Source: Muscardinus avellanarius (Eukaryota > Chordata > Mammalia > Rodentia > Gliridae). From it: a stretch of DNA of 64,000 nt. Below the pieces are notes generated by a model. That model had not been told where the DNA came from, ran no database searches, and worked only from the letters and a program-made list of their open reading frames with translations. Below are positions 22,501-29,427 of this stretch, in pieces. The stretch is from the NCBI GenBank assembly GCA_963383645.1, contig OY726571.1, positions 26,589,637 through 26,653,636 on the forward strand, given 5' to 3'. The translations under genes and the position numbers were made by a program. The number at the start of each line of letters is the position of its first letter. The first letter of the stretch is position 1.

Positions 22501-23151
22501 TGTCCCGTTAGGCTTTTTAACTGGGAGGATGGGGGTATTATAAGGGGAGTTAATAGGGATGAGCAATCCCTGCGCCAGGAGACGAGAAATGATTGGCTTA
22601 AGCCCGCGCCGATGAAGGAGGGATATCGGAAACTGGGCGCGAGCAGGAAAAATATTGGGGTCACGTAGGGTAACCCGAACCGGGGTGTGGTGAGTTGCCA
22701 CCACTGGGGTACTGGTGTCCCATACTATGGGGTCCACCACATCTGTCGGAAGGGGGGGTTTTTCCTTTTGGTCTTCTATTGTAGCTGTAGCTATTAAAAA
22801 TATGTTAGAGGAAGCGGACACCAGGGGGAGATTAAATGAAAGTTCTGCCCCAAGTTTGGTTAAAAAATCTCTACCCAACAGAGGGGTAGAACATGATGGG
22901 ATAATCAGGAATGGATGGTTGACCATAAAACTTTCCAGATGGCATAACAGAGGGCCTGTGATACGTGGGCAAGAGGGTAGGCCGTCAATCCCTTGGACCG
23001 AGATTTGGGAAGGGAAACTAGGTCCAGAGAAGGAAGGGAGGACAGAGTAGGTAGCTCCCGTATCAATCAGGAAAGAGATTGGTTTACCCGCTACCTGTAG
23101 CGTGACCCTGGGCTCAGCTTGAGTAATACGGGTGGCCGAGGCCGGGGAGTG
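19588..23151 (-). CDS. pol: Endogenous retroviral Pro-Pol (readthrough from gag), about 1187 aa
   Basis: The frame follows the gag UGA without a frame change, so it is expected as a Gag-Pro-Pol readthrough product; the first ATG inside is at 22926, 75 codons in. Protease comes first, with the DTGA active-site motif about 35 codons after the stop. Counting from the 22926 Met: reverse transcriptase has the first catalytic Asp in VLDLKDAF (184) and the active site YVDD (254-257). RNase H has Asp566, Glu605, Asp626 and Asp696. Integrase has an HHCC zinc site (His768, His772, Cys802, Cys805), a D,D-35-E triad (Asp835, Asp893, Glu929) and the GPF motif at 1056-1058, typical of gamma-type integrases. 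No stop or frameshift interrupts it. All catalytic residues I checked are present, so the enzyme may still be active. Confidence 0.95.
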   Translation of the reverse strand, partial: HSPASATRITQAEPRVTLQVAGKPISFLIDTGATYSVLPSFSGPSFPSQISVQGIDGLPSCPRITGPLLCHLESFMVNHPFLIIPSCSTPLLGRDFLTKLGAELSFNLPLVSASSNIFLIATATIEDQKEKPPLPTDVVDPIVWDTSTPVVATHHTPVRVTLRDPNIFPARAQFPISLLHRRGLKPIISRLLAQGLLIPINSPYNTPILPVKKPNGTYRLVQDLRLINEAVIPIHPVVPNPYTLLSQIPPNTTHFSVLDLKDAFYTISLHPESYPLFAFTWEDPDTQVAQQLTWTVLPQGFRDSPHLFGQALARDLLQCPLEPSSLLQYVDDLLLCSPSLEMSKRHTALLLNFLGSKGYRVAPHKAQLSMPEVQYLGLHLTPNTRGLTVDRVKALRDLQPPTTAGQIQSFLGFVGFFRHWIPNFAIIAKPLHEAIKETPAGPLTSPAIVRQAFQALREALLNSPPLALPNPTKTFLLFTDERQGIATGVLTQPLGPTQVPVAYLSKQLDPTTRGWPPCLRALAAAAALTKEALKICLQMPLQVFSPHRLQDLLSPRALPLLSPSRIQELYLLFMENPSVKLSHSPALNPATLLPVSQGQGPDSGSFSDVHSCVDVIEALAKPRADLQDTPLLNPDVTYFVDGSSVPDARGKRRAAYAVVTLTQTVEAARLPDGTTSQKAELIALTRALQLAKNKRANIYTDSKYAFLIAHCHASIWRERGFLSTKGSPIINATLIKKLLDSLSLPSELAIIHCRGHRTESSLVAKGNNKADYTARQLTQQAQPSPPAPILFLTLPTMVPNYSPAEREHLTKLGASSAKDGWLMVQDKIALPKAQAEEIISLIHNSLHVGPMALKHFLSPLFYSPLLLQLIGKVSASCSTCAAVSTQGGLRPSFPTHQMRGHLPGQDWQIDFTHMPPHKKLKYLLTMVDTLTGWVEAFPSKDETASTVANVLCSDIIPRFGLPNSLQSDNGPAFVSKVIQQVTQALGIAWNLHVPYRPQSSGKVERMNGILKNHLTKLSLELRVSWPELLPLALARVRATPRSPTFMSPFELLYGRPFLLNHTLPSDPPPLSSYLPYLSLLRHLLREHADRYLPQPGTDETAPHHTAKALKPGDQVLLKSLQPKQLQPRWTGPFTVILTTPTAAKLLGDPNWHHLTRLKRAPLQQSRDEFSCTVLGPTKLRFSRHNSL

Positions 23152-23160
23152 TCAATCTTC
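23146..23160 (-). promoter_or_regulatory. In-frame gag/pro-pol UGA readthrough site
   Basis: The minus strand reads GAT TGA CAC with the upstream gag frame and downstream protease frame in the same phase (gag start to pol Met is exactly 651 codons). Known: gammaretroviruses separate gag and pol by one in-frame stop, usually UAG, suppressed at a few percent with help from a downstream pseudoknot. UGA followed by C is a leaky context in mammals. Whether a pseudoknot exists downstream was not computed. Confidence 0.8.
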
Positions 23161-24879
23161 AGCCAGACCCAGTAGGGCCATTGGCGGGGCCTGGTCTGGA
23201 GGGGTGGTTCCCCGGTGTTGAGGCACCTGAGACTCACCTCCTCTCCAGGGACATTCACTTCTCCAGTGTCCCTCTTGGCCACACGCCGGGCACGGTCTGG
23301 TTGGCGGACGTGGTTGGGGGCAACTGCGTGCCCAGTGACCAGCACCACCGCACTTGAAACAGGTTCCGGAGGGTGGCTGTCGTTGCTGGCGTCCTCCCCT
23401 AAGTGGCGCTCGCCGTCCCGAAGGCTGCTTATCCTCAGCTGGCCGCAGGGCCGCCGCCAGGGCTTGGGCCTGTATATTCGCCATCTGGCGAAGTTGGAGC
23501 GTACGTTCTACTTCTGCCTGTTCCTCTCTGGAATTAAAAACTTTAAATGCCATGTTCACCAAGTCTCGGATAGGAGTTTGAGGGCCATCCTCAGCCTTTC
23601 TTAGTTTTCTCCGAATGTCAGGAGCTGATTGCCCAATAAAATGAGTGGCTAATATGACTGAGCCTGCCTCCGTAGATGGGTCTAAACGGGTATAACGGGT
23701 AAAAGCCTCTCGTAATCGATTTAGAAAAACAGCTGGGTTTTCGTCTGGACCCTGGGTAATTTCCTTAAGCTTATCATAATTAACTGCCTTATGGGAGGCA
23801 TCTCTCATACCATCAAGAAGACATTGTATCATATAATTTCTTATTTCTATTCCCTCCTTTATATTATAATCCCAATTAGGTTCCTCGGAGGGAACTGCAG
23901 CGTTACCGGTAGGAAGTAATGGGTTGGTTACGTGGGCCTGGTCGGCCCTCTCTCTGGCCGCTTTCAGGATACGGTCACGTTCATCTGGAGTTAAAGAAGA
24001 AGTTAGAATGACATGAAGATCCCGCCAAGTTAAATCGTATGCTTGTATAATATGTTGGAATTCCTTGATGAAACCACTGGGATTGGCTGAGAAAGAGCCC
24101 AGTTTTTTCTCAAGTTGTCCGAGGTCAGGAAGGGAAAAAGGAACATGTACACGGACCACTCCCTCTGCACCAGCCACCTCACGAAGCGGGGCCAGGAGAG
24201 AAGGAGGATTTCTGGAACGAGTCCGGTGACCTATGGGGGTAGGCGAGGGGGAGGTCAGGATCGGTCCCTTGAGGGAGGAAGGCGGGGGAGAAAGAAGTGG
24301 GTTAGAGCAAGAGGCCGCTCCGGAAGGAGCTGACGGTCGCAACGGTACGGAGAGATCTTGTGGGTCAGGCTCATCCGTAAATGAGGCCGGTGTCTCGGCC
24401 AGGTCAGGCTCCGGTATCCATGTTTCCTTGTACAATGGCGGCTGTGAGTCAGCTGGTTTACCAGCCTGTGTCCCAGAGGGGCCACCAGGTGGCGCTTGTG
24501 GGTTGCCAGGGGGTGTCCAAGATGGCGGCTGTGGCCCGCGGGACTCCCCAGCCAGCATGACTCGGGCAGCAGGGCTAGGTGGGGAGGCAAACAGAAAATG
24601 CAGGCGCCAGAACGGCTGTAAATACAACAGGTCAGGCCATTTCGCCGAACGTGTGCAATATTCACTGAGAGCCATTAACATTCTAGGATTTAATGTCCCC
24701 ATTACCGGCCATCGAAGGTTATCAGTTAAATCATATGTCGGCCAAATCTTAGTGCAAAGAGAAATAAGTTTTTCTGGGGACAGTTCCCCTGAGAAGCCCA
24801 AAGCCTGGAGATTAGCCAGGACGTGGCCCAGGGCCGACTGGGAATCAATCTTAATCTTAGATTGCTGGTTTCCCCCCAT
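23152..24879 (-). CDS. gag: Endogenous retroviral Gag polyprotein (575 aa)
   Basis: Gag is the structural precursor that assembles at the plasma membrane and packages genomic RNA. The start gives Met-Gly-Gly-Asn with Ser at 7, a myristoylation-type N-terminus, and is the first ATG of the frame. Residues 1 to about 130 look like matrix. The proline-rich middle has two late-domain words, PPLY (147-150) and PSAP (182-185). Capsid starts near 243 (VHVPFSLPDL) and contains the major homology region at about 376-395 (QGPDE...VFLNRLREAF). Nucleocapsid has two CX2CX4HX4C zinc knuckles, at 507-520 and 530-543. The frame is uninterrupted and ends in UGA (23154-23152), in frame with pro-pol. Length is normal for a gammaretroviral Gag. 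Two knuckles are unusual for exogenous gammaretroviruses but occur in some class I ERVs. Codon use is GC-rich, unlike the flanks. Confidence 0.95.
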   Translation of the reverse strand: MGGNQQSKIKIDSQSALGHVLANLQALGFSGELSPEKLISLCTKIWPTYDLTDNLRWPVMGTLNPRMLMALSEYCTRSAKWPDLLYLQPFWRLHFLFASPPSPAARVMLAGESRGPQPPSWTPPGNPQAPPGGPSGTQAGKPADSQPPLYKETWIPEPDLAETPASFTDEPDPQDLSVPLRPSAPSGAASCSNPLLSPPPSSLKGPILTSPSPTPIGHRTRSRNPPSLLAPLREVAGAEGVVRVHVPFSLPDLGQLEKKLGSFSANPSGFIKEFQHIIQAYDLTWRDLHVILTSSLTPDERDRILKAARERADQAHVTNPLLPTGNAAVPSEEPNWDYNIKEGIEIRNYMIQCLLDGMRDASHKAVNYDKLKEITQGPDENPAVFLNRLREAFTRYTRLDPSTEAGSVILATHFIGQSAPDIRRKLRKAEDGPQTPIRDLVNMAFKVFNSREEQAEVERTLQLRQMANIQAQALAAALRPAEDKQPSGRRAPLRGGRQQRQPPSGTCFKCGGAGHWARSCPQPRPPTRPCPACGQEGHWRSECPWRGGESQVPQHRGTTPPDQAPPMALLGLAED

Positions 24880-25420
24880 CTCGGATAAGCGGCAGGAACA
24901 AAGTCAGAACTCCAGCGTCCTGGGGTCCAACCCTTTGTTCAAAAACAGATTGGCGTGTCAGAGAAAAGACGTCTCTAATTCCCGTACACACCCGCAGCGC
25001 GGCCTGGCCGGCTGGAGGGGACTCAGGGCCGAACGTTCGGATTTTTTTTAATCAGCCAGAAACCTGAGTCCGGAGGGGGCTAAAAGCCGGAACCCGCTTA
25101 TCCAAATTAAAAGGGAAGCTTACCGCAGTGTGAGCGCAGAGGGGCTGCAGAGCCAGGCCCACGCTGTGGAGATGTGTGTGAAACAATGGCAGTTAATAGT
25201 ATTTTAAGATGTCCGCCGACTTTTATGATTGGCCAGGAGAAAAATGGGAGGGTTTTAGAATTTTAATTAGCCCTAGGATTGGTTAAGAGTGAAAAATAGG
25301 GTGGAGTCTAAGATGGCCGACCTGCAGTTTGGGAAAAAAAAATGGCCGCCGTTACCCTCAGAGAAGAAAGGAGGCAAAATGGCTGCCGACCTGTGGGTTG
25401 GACAAAATGGTCACCCCAGC

Positions 25421-25548
25421 ATAACCATGTGTTAAAGATGGCCGCTATCACTATAACCACGTGTTAAAGATGGCCGCTATCAGTATAACCACGTGTTAAA
25501 GATGGCCGCTATCACTATAACCACGTGTTAAAGATGGCCGCTATCAGC
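25421..25548 (-). repeat. 32-bp tandem array, 4 units, with E-box and YY1-like words
   Basis: Units begin at 25421, 25453, 25485 and 25517. Each contains AAAGATGGCCGCTATCA. Units 2-4 contain the palindromic E-box CACGTG and unit 1 has CATGTG. The last bases alternate (CACT, CAGT, CACT, CAGC), so it too behaves as a 64-bp dimer repeat. It lies 15 bp from the 44-bp array within the proviral leader and shares the ATGGC core with it. Confidence 0.92.
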
Positions 25549-25563
25549 CTCAGAGGAGGAGGC

Positions 25564-25915
25564 AAAATGGCTGCTGCCGTCCCCCTTAAAGCCCAGAAGC
25601 GAGTATCAAAATGGCTGCTGCCGTCCCCCTAAAAGCCCAGAAGCCAGTACCAAAATGGCTGCTGCCGTCCCCCTTAAAGCCCAGAAGCGAGTATCAAAAT
25701 GGCTGCTGCCGTCCCCCTTAAAGCCCGGATGCCAGTACCAAAATGCCTGCTGCCGTCCCCCTTAAAGCCCAGAAGCGAGTATCAAAATGGCTGCTGCCGT
25801 CCCCCTAAAAGCCCGGATGCCAGTACCAAAATGCCTGCTGCCGTCCCCCTTAAAGCCCAGAAGCGAGTATCAAAATGGCTGCTGCCGTCCCCCTAAAAGC
25901 CCAGAAGCCAGTACC
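25564..25915 (-). repeat. 44-bp tandem array, 8 units, organised as 88-bp dimers
   Basis: The plus-strand word AAAATGSC begins at 25564, 25608, 25652, 25696, 25740, 25784, 25828 and 25872, and a ninth start at 25916 is cut by a poly-T run, giving an exact 44-bp period. Unit ends alternate between GAAGCGAGTATC and a GCCAGTACC form, so the true repeat is an 88-bp dimer present four times. Units starting at 25740 and 25828 carry ATGCC instead of ATGGC, and both follow the GGATGCCAGTACC variant. Each unit offers an AAAATGGCTGC word close to the YY1 site (AANATGGCGGC). Confidence 0.93.
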
Positions 25916-25947
25916 AAAATGGCTTTTTTTTTTTTTTTTTTTTTTTT

Positions 25948-26014
25948 CGACCAGGAATTGAACTCAGGTCACGGCGATTAGAGCGCCCCATCTTAACCAC
26001 TGGACCACCAAGGA
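25948..26014 (-). pseudogene. tRNA-Glu-derived retropseudogene with poly-A tail
   Basis: On the minus strand the first 60-odd bases follow tRNA-Glu: acceptor start TCCTTGG, A-box-like TGGTCCAGTGG, B-box-like GTTCAATTCC. The 3' acceptor half is missing and runs straight into a 24-base A tail (T-run at 25924-25947 on the plus strand). The loop reads CTCTAAT, which would place CTA (25979-25981) in the anticodon position instead of CTC. Without the 3' acceptor strand it cannot be a working tRNA. It is a tRNA-derived retroposon carried in the proviral leader. Confidence 0.82.
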
Positions 26015-26660
26015 TTTGGTTTTAAAATCTAGTACTTACAGCAATGTAGTAGCAGGCGGGGAGAATCGGAAATCCGCTGTGTCTTTTTTGGGACGCGCCC
26101 AGCTGCTGGGAGCTGGGGCTGGGGCTGGGAGGATGGGGATCCGCCGCGGAGCATGGGTTGCCGGGCCCATGGCGTGGAGACAAAAATGGCTTTAGGCGCG
26201 CGCCCAACGTGGGGCTGGGCCCCGAGGGACACCGCCAGGGGCAAATTTGCTAGAGATCCCGGCAGTGATGGAATCCTCCATGGCACGGGTGGCTGGCGGC
26301 TCGGGGCCGCGGGCGGGCGTAGCCCAGGCGAGGGCGGGAGGCGGGAGCGCGTATTTTTTTTCAGCAGTTTGTAGAAGTCTGGGCGGGCGGAGGCCGCGCA
26401 TGTAGTTAAATAAGCTGAGAGTCCAGTAAGCCAGGTCCCCGCGTCTTTCGGGAACGCGCCGAGCTGCTGGGGGGATCCTAACCGTTTTAGGCGCCGGGGC
26501 ATTGTCGCAGCCAGGATAGGAAAAAGGTCTCCGGTCCAGTCAGGCATAGGGCGTCAGCGGCGGGGTGCCGGGCGGGGCTCGGGCCATAGTCTTTTAGTGT
26601 CGGGCGATGTAGCGCAAAAGTTTGGAGAGCATAGATCCAAAGGCCAAAATAGTTACGTCG

Positions 26661-26678
26661 GGTTTCATTTCGGCACCA
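26661..26678 (-). promoter_or_regulatory. Primer-binding site (tRNA-Phe-like, interrupted)
   Basis: Two bases inside the 5' LTR the minus strand reads TGGTGCCGAAATGAAACC. The first 11 bases equal the complement of the tRNA-Phe 3' end (TGGTGCCGAAACCCGGGA). After that the site departs, and AACCCG reappears four bases late, as if ATGA were inserted. The related small element at 15785-16522 has the perfect 18-base Phe site. Either the primer is a tRNA I do not recognise, or this copy has an altered site. Confidence 0.7.
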
Positions 26679-26680
26679 GG

Positions 26681-27017
26681 TGTATGGTTTGCGAGAGATA
26701 GATCCACAGACACGCGAGATCGGCCATGCAGGCGGCATAAGTCTTTATTAGACCGGCCCATCAGTCCCAGGCAGCTCCCTCCCCCACCCCCGTGTCGCGG
26801 GTGCGGGTTGGGGGTGGGAGAGGGCGTGGAAGAGAGCCTTCCACGGATATAGAAAATCTCTCCGTCTCACAGGCTTCTTCTGTGTGTGGCTTCTCTGTGT
26901 GTCGAGATCGCCGCGTTCCCCTTTTTATCAAAGGGGAGTGGCTTTCCGTGGGAACTTGCAGGGTAAGGAGGCGGGTCAGCCCCGCCCCTGTCCCATATGG
27001 GGGTTGAGGACCTAACA
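26681..27017 (-). repeat. 5' LTR of the provirus
   Basis: On the minus strand it begins TGTTAGG and ends CCATACA. A GC-box (GGGGCGGGG) lies near the start of U3. An A/T-rich TATA-like stretch (TGATAAAAAGG) lies about 90 bp in. A polyadenylation signal AATAAA lies in the second half (minus strand, near 26743-26749). Only one base differs from the 3' LTR. This copy should drive transcription of the provirus towards lower coordinates. Confidence 0.95.
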
Positions 27018-27029
27018 CCTTTCAGTATA
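27018..27029 (-). mobile_element. 5' tip of the split older LTR and its target duplication
   Basis: CCTTT (27018-27022) is the second copy of the proviral target duplication and at the same time part of TGAAAGG, the start of the older LTR on the minus strand. GTATA (27025-27029) is the older LTR's own target duplication. LINE-1 sequence resumes immediately afterwards. Confidence 0.88.
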
Positions 27030-27112
27030 GCCATTTTGATGATATTTATTCTGCCTATTCATGAACGTGGAAGGTCTTTCTGTTTTCTATGGTCTTCTTC
27101 AAGTTCTTTCTT
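27030..27112 (-). mobile_element. LINE-1 ORF2 fragment, continuation
   Basis: GCCATTTTGATGATATTTATTC ... CCTATTCATGAACGTGGAAGG directly continues the sequence that stops at 18465. Confidence 0.85.
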
Positions 27113-27114
27113 TA

Positions 27115-27263
27115 TATTGAACCAGGGATATTCTACCTCTGAGATACACTCCCAGACCTTATTATTTTATATTTTTTGAAGCAGGGTCTCACTAAGTTTA
27201 TAAAGCTGGCCTTGAACCTGTGATCCTTTTATCTCACCTCCCAAGTACTGAGTTTACCGGCTT
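27115..27263 (-). mobile_element. B1-ID SINE, shortened
   Basis: ATTGAACCAGGGATATTCTACC ... CTCACCTCCCAAGTACTGAG; the 5' end is eroded. Confidence 0.8.
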
Positions 27264-28754
27264 CCTCCAGTCTGCAGTATCTTTTGAAGGACAAAAATAA
27301 GTGGTAAATGTTTTTCCAATTTCTACTTACCAAAAACCTTTAATTTACCATTTATTATAGAAAAAGCCATGCTAAATTATAATTATTGTCCTTTTCACTC
27401 AAAAACATGTGGATTCCTTAGTGGTAGGAACTATGTAATAGTCTGTAATGTGCCAAGCACATAACAAGTCTTAGCAGTTAGTCTATGCTAACCAAAAACA
27501 AATAATTGTTCTGTTTATTTACTTTTTAATTAGTATACACTGACTGCCAAGAAAGGGTAGGATATAACATAAATTATAAATTTAAGGTATTTAAGTATTT
27601 TCATTTAATATTATTGAATATTCAATATTTGAAAATATATATTAAGACAATATTTTAAAATGTTTAGTGTACTAGTATTGGGAAGAGGTTTTTAAATTTA
27701 TTAATGTATCAATATTGGGAAAGAAGTCCAATTAAAAAAAAAATATCTTCTTTACTAAGAAAGCCAGGGCTAGCTAGCAGGAAGAAGGAGACTTGTAATT
27801 TACATTTTAAAACAGAAAGAAGGCTGGAGCCAGAGAAGGGAGGAAATTCCAGATCCTGGAGAAACAAGTTCACACATCTTGGGGGATGAAACAAAAGGTA
27901 TAGGCCTGTGTTTGGAGACAGGATGGCTCTCCCTCCTGCCCCCAAATCTGGCTGCAGAGATAGCAGAAGCAGAGCCAGGGCTGGAGATAAGGGGTAGCAT
28001 TATCTCCAGATCAAAGGACCTGCTGCGACTTGGTCAGGATAAAACACTTAGTAAACTGGAATTCTTTGGCATTTTCATTCGAATTGCCCCCCTGTGTCCC
28101 GCTCCAGCACAGGGCTGTAACTATCTCTATATTTCTATCTTTTTTATAAACTTCTTTAAATCTTCAGCAGCTGTCCAAGCGATGAATACTTATTCTTAGC
28201 TTAGGACAAGAATCCACGGTTTTTCTATTTGTCTGTTTGGGTGGTGGTGGGGGAATTACTTCTCCCACACACACACCACGCACATTTCACCCGCAGCATT
28301 TAGTAGAAAATAGATAATACATTGTGGAGTTGAGTAAAAATTGGAGTACAATTGATTAATAAAAGAAGTTCATGTGACTAAAAACTCTACATATGATCTA
28401 GAAATAGATACTACTGCTAATAAATATGAGCCCCGTCTTTTATATACATAGACACTCTAAACATTAGTGGAGAAAGGCTAGGGGCTGCTGACAACCAGAA
28501 AAGTATGTTTGGAAGTAAAGAAGATTCCCTAAGGAGCTTGGCTTGCCAAGAAAAGACCTTGGCAGTGTGTCAGAAATGTAAAGAATCTAGGAAATTTGAA
28601 CTACAACTTGGCCAAATTAATCTAAATATGCTGAAGTTAGTCTTTTTTTTTATACAATGGCAGTTGTAAAGTTTGAGAATTTAAAATTGCTCAGTTAGCT
28701 AAAACCAAATCATGGTCTCTAAACATAATTGTTTTCAACATACCTTTTGGGGCT
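27264..28754. other. Mostly unassigned; possible old LTR at 27770-28190
   Basis: 27264-27760 is very AT-rich. 27770-28190 is GC-richer and ends in TTTTTTATAAACTTCTTTAAATC like the polyadenylation end of an LTR, but I cannot name a family. 28200-28754 is unassigned. Confidence 0.3.
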
Positions 28755-29190
28755 TTATTTTTTTTTATAGTAGTTTTATGTTTATAGAAAATGTAGGCAG
28801 AAAGAATGAGTTCTCATATTCTCTTCCCCTTTTTACACTCTCTCATGCATATTCCTCTTATTACTATCTTACACTAGTATGCTGTATTTGTTACAGTTGA
28901 TGATACGGTATTGTAACATAATTTTTAACTAAAGGCCATAGTTTACATTGGAGTTCTGCTCTGTGTGATAGAGTTCTGTGGATTTTGACAAATGCATAGT
29001 GTCATGTATCTGTTACTATATTATCATACAAAATAACCTCACTCTGGTAAAGATACCTTGTGTTCCATTTATTTATCCCTCCTTCCCTCTGCCCATATCC
29101 CTGACCAGTTTTGCCTCTTACAGAATTTTTACTATTTATAGTCCTTTCAGATTGGCTTCTTTTGCTTAGCGATGTGTATCGGCACTTTTT
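28755..29190 (-). mobile_element. L1M-type LINE-1 3' end
   Basis: TTACAGTTGATGATACGG ... CCATAGTTTACATTGGAGTTC ... TTTGACAAATGCATAGTGTCATG ... CAGATTGGCTTCTTTTGC matches the ancient L1M 3' UTR read backwards. Confidence 0.8.
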
Positions 29191-29427
29191 AATGAACTTT
29201 AAAATGGACAAGACATCAAGCTAGAAGATGAAGAGATATGCATTCATATCCATAATAATCATGAGATCTGCTGGGGCAAGTAGAAATGTAAATAAGTAAA
29301 TAAATAACAGTATGTAGGGATAAGCACATGTATCTTATTAAAATATACAGCAGTAGCACAATAGAAAAAATTAATTATCTATAGATGCAAATAAGTGGAG
29401 GGATGTTTAATAAACCATTCTAAAGAA

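Larger units (their letters stand above)
24880..26660 (-). other. Long proviral 5' leader
   Basis: About 1.78 kb lies between the primer-binding site and gag, long for a gammaretrovirus. It holds, in minus-strand order: a very GC-rich segment; a diverged duplication of about 32 bp (26441-26474 and 26079-26110, about 360 bp apart); a splice-donor-like GTAAGT (plus-strand complement near 26034-26039); a tRNA-Glu-derived retroposon (25924-26014); an 8-unit 44-bp array (25564-25915); a 4-unit 32-bp array (25421-25548); and about 500 bp of single-copy sequence before the gag start. A 172-codon open frame (26547 to 26029) shows no family I recognise. Packaging signal and translation-entry functions would be expected in the leader, but no motif proves them. 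Confidence 0.8.
18752..27017 (-). mobile_element. Full-length env-less class I (gammaretrovirus-like) provirus
   Basis: Seen: two 337-bp LTRs (18752-19088 and 26681-27017) that differ only at 18826 (A) versus 26755 (G), LTR ends TG...CA, and a 5-bp direct duplication CCTTT at 18747-18751 and 27018-27022. Between them, on the minus strand, lie a primer-binding site, a long leader, open gag, open pro-pol and a polypurine tract. There is no env. The interior is clearly richer in GC and CpG than the AT-rich flanks. Known: LTRs are identical at integration, so about 0.3% divergence means a young copy. Inference: the element probably spreads by intracellular retrotransposition, or with an envelope supplied by another virus. 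The gag C-terminus (two zinc knuckles) and the integrase resemble the HERV-H/F/W-like side of class I more than murine leukaemia virus, but I cannot place it without a tree. Confidence 0.96.

Noticed and set aside
24233..25051. 272-codon open frame on the plus strand opposite gag
   Set aside because: It lies antisense to gag and its leader, has a low-complexity Gly/Arg/Ser composition and no recognisable domain; it is a shadow of the GC-rich gag frame.
25421..25915. CRISPR array
   Set aside because: Units are contiguous tandem repeats with no unique spacers, in a mammalian provirus.
25699..25981. Repetitive peptides encoded by the 44-bp array
   Set aside because: 44 is not a multiple of 3, so the frame drifts between units; the array is non-coding leader sequence.
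25979..25981. Functional amber-suppressor tRNA (CTA anticodon)
   Set aside because: The 3' acceptor strand is replaced by a poly-A tail, so the molecule cannot form an acceptor stem or be charged.
26029..26547. 172-codon open frame in the proviral leader as a gene
   Set aside because: Pro/Ala/Arg-rich composition expected from GC-rich DNA, no known motif, and no sign of a glyco-Gag in frame with gag. Kept only as an observation about the leader.
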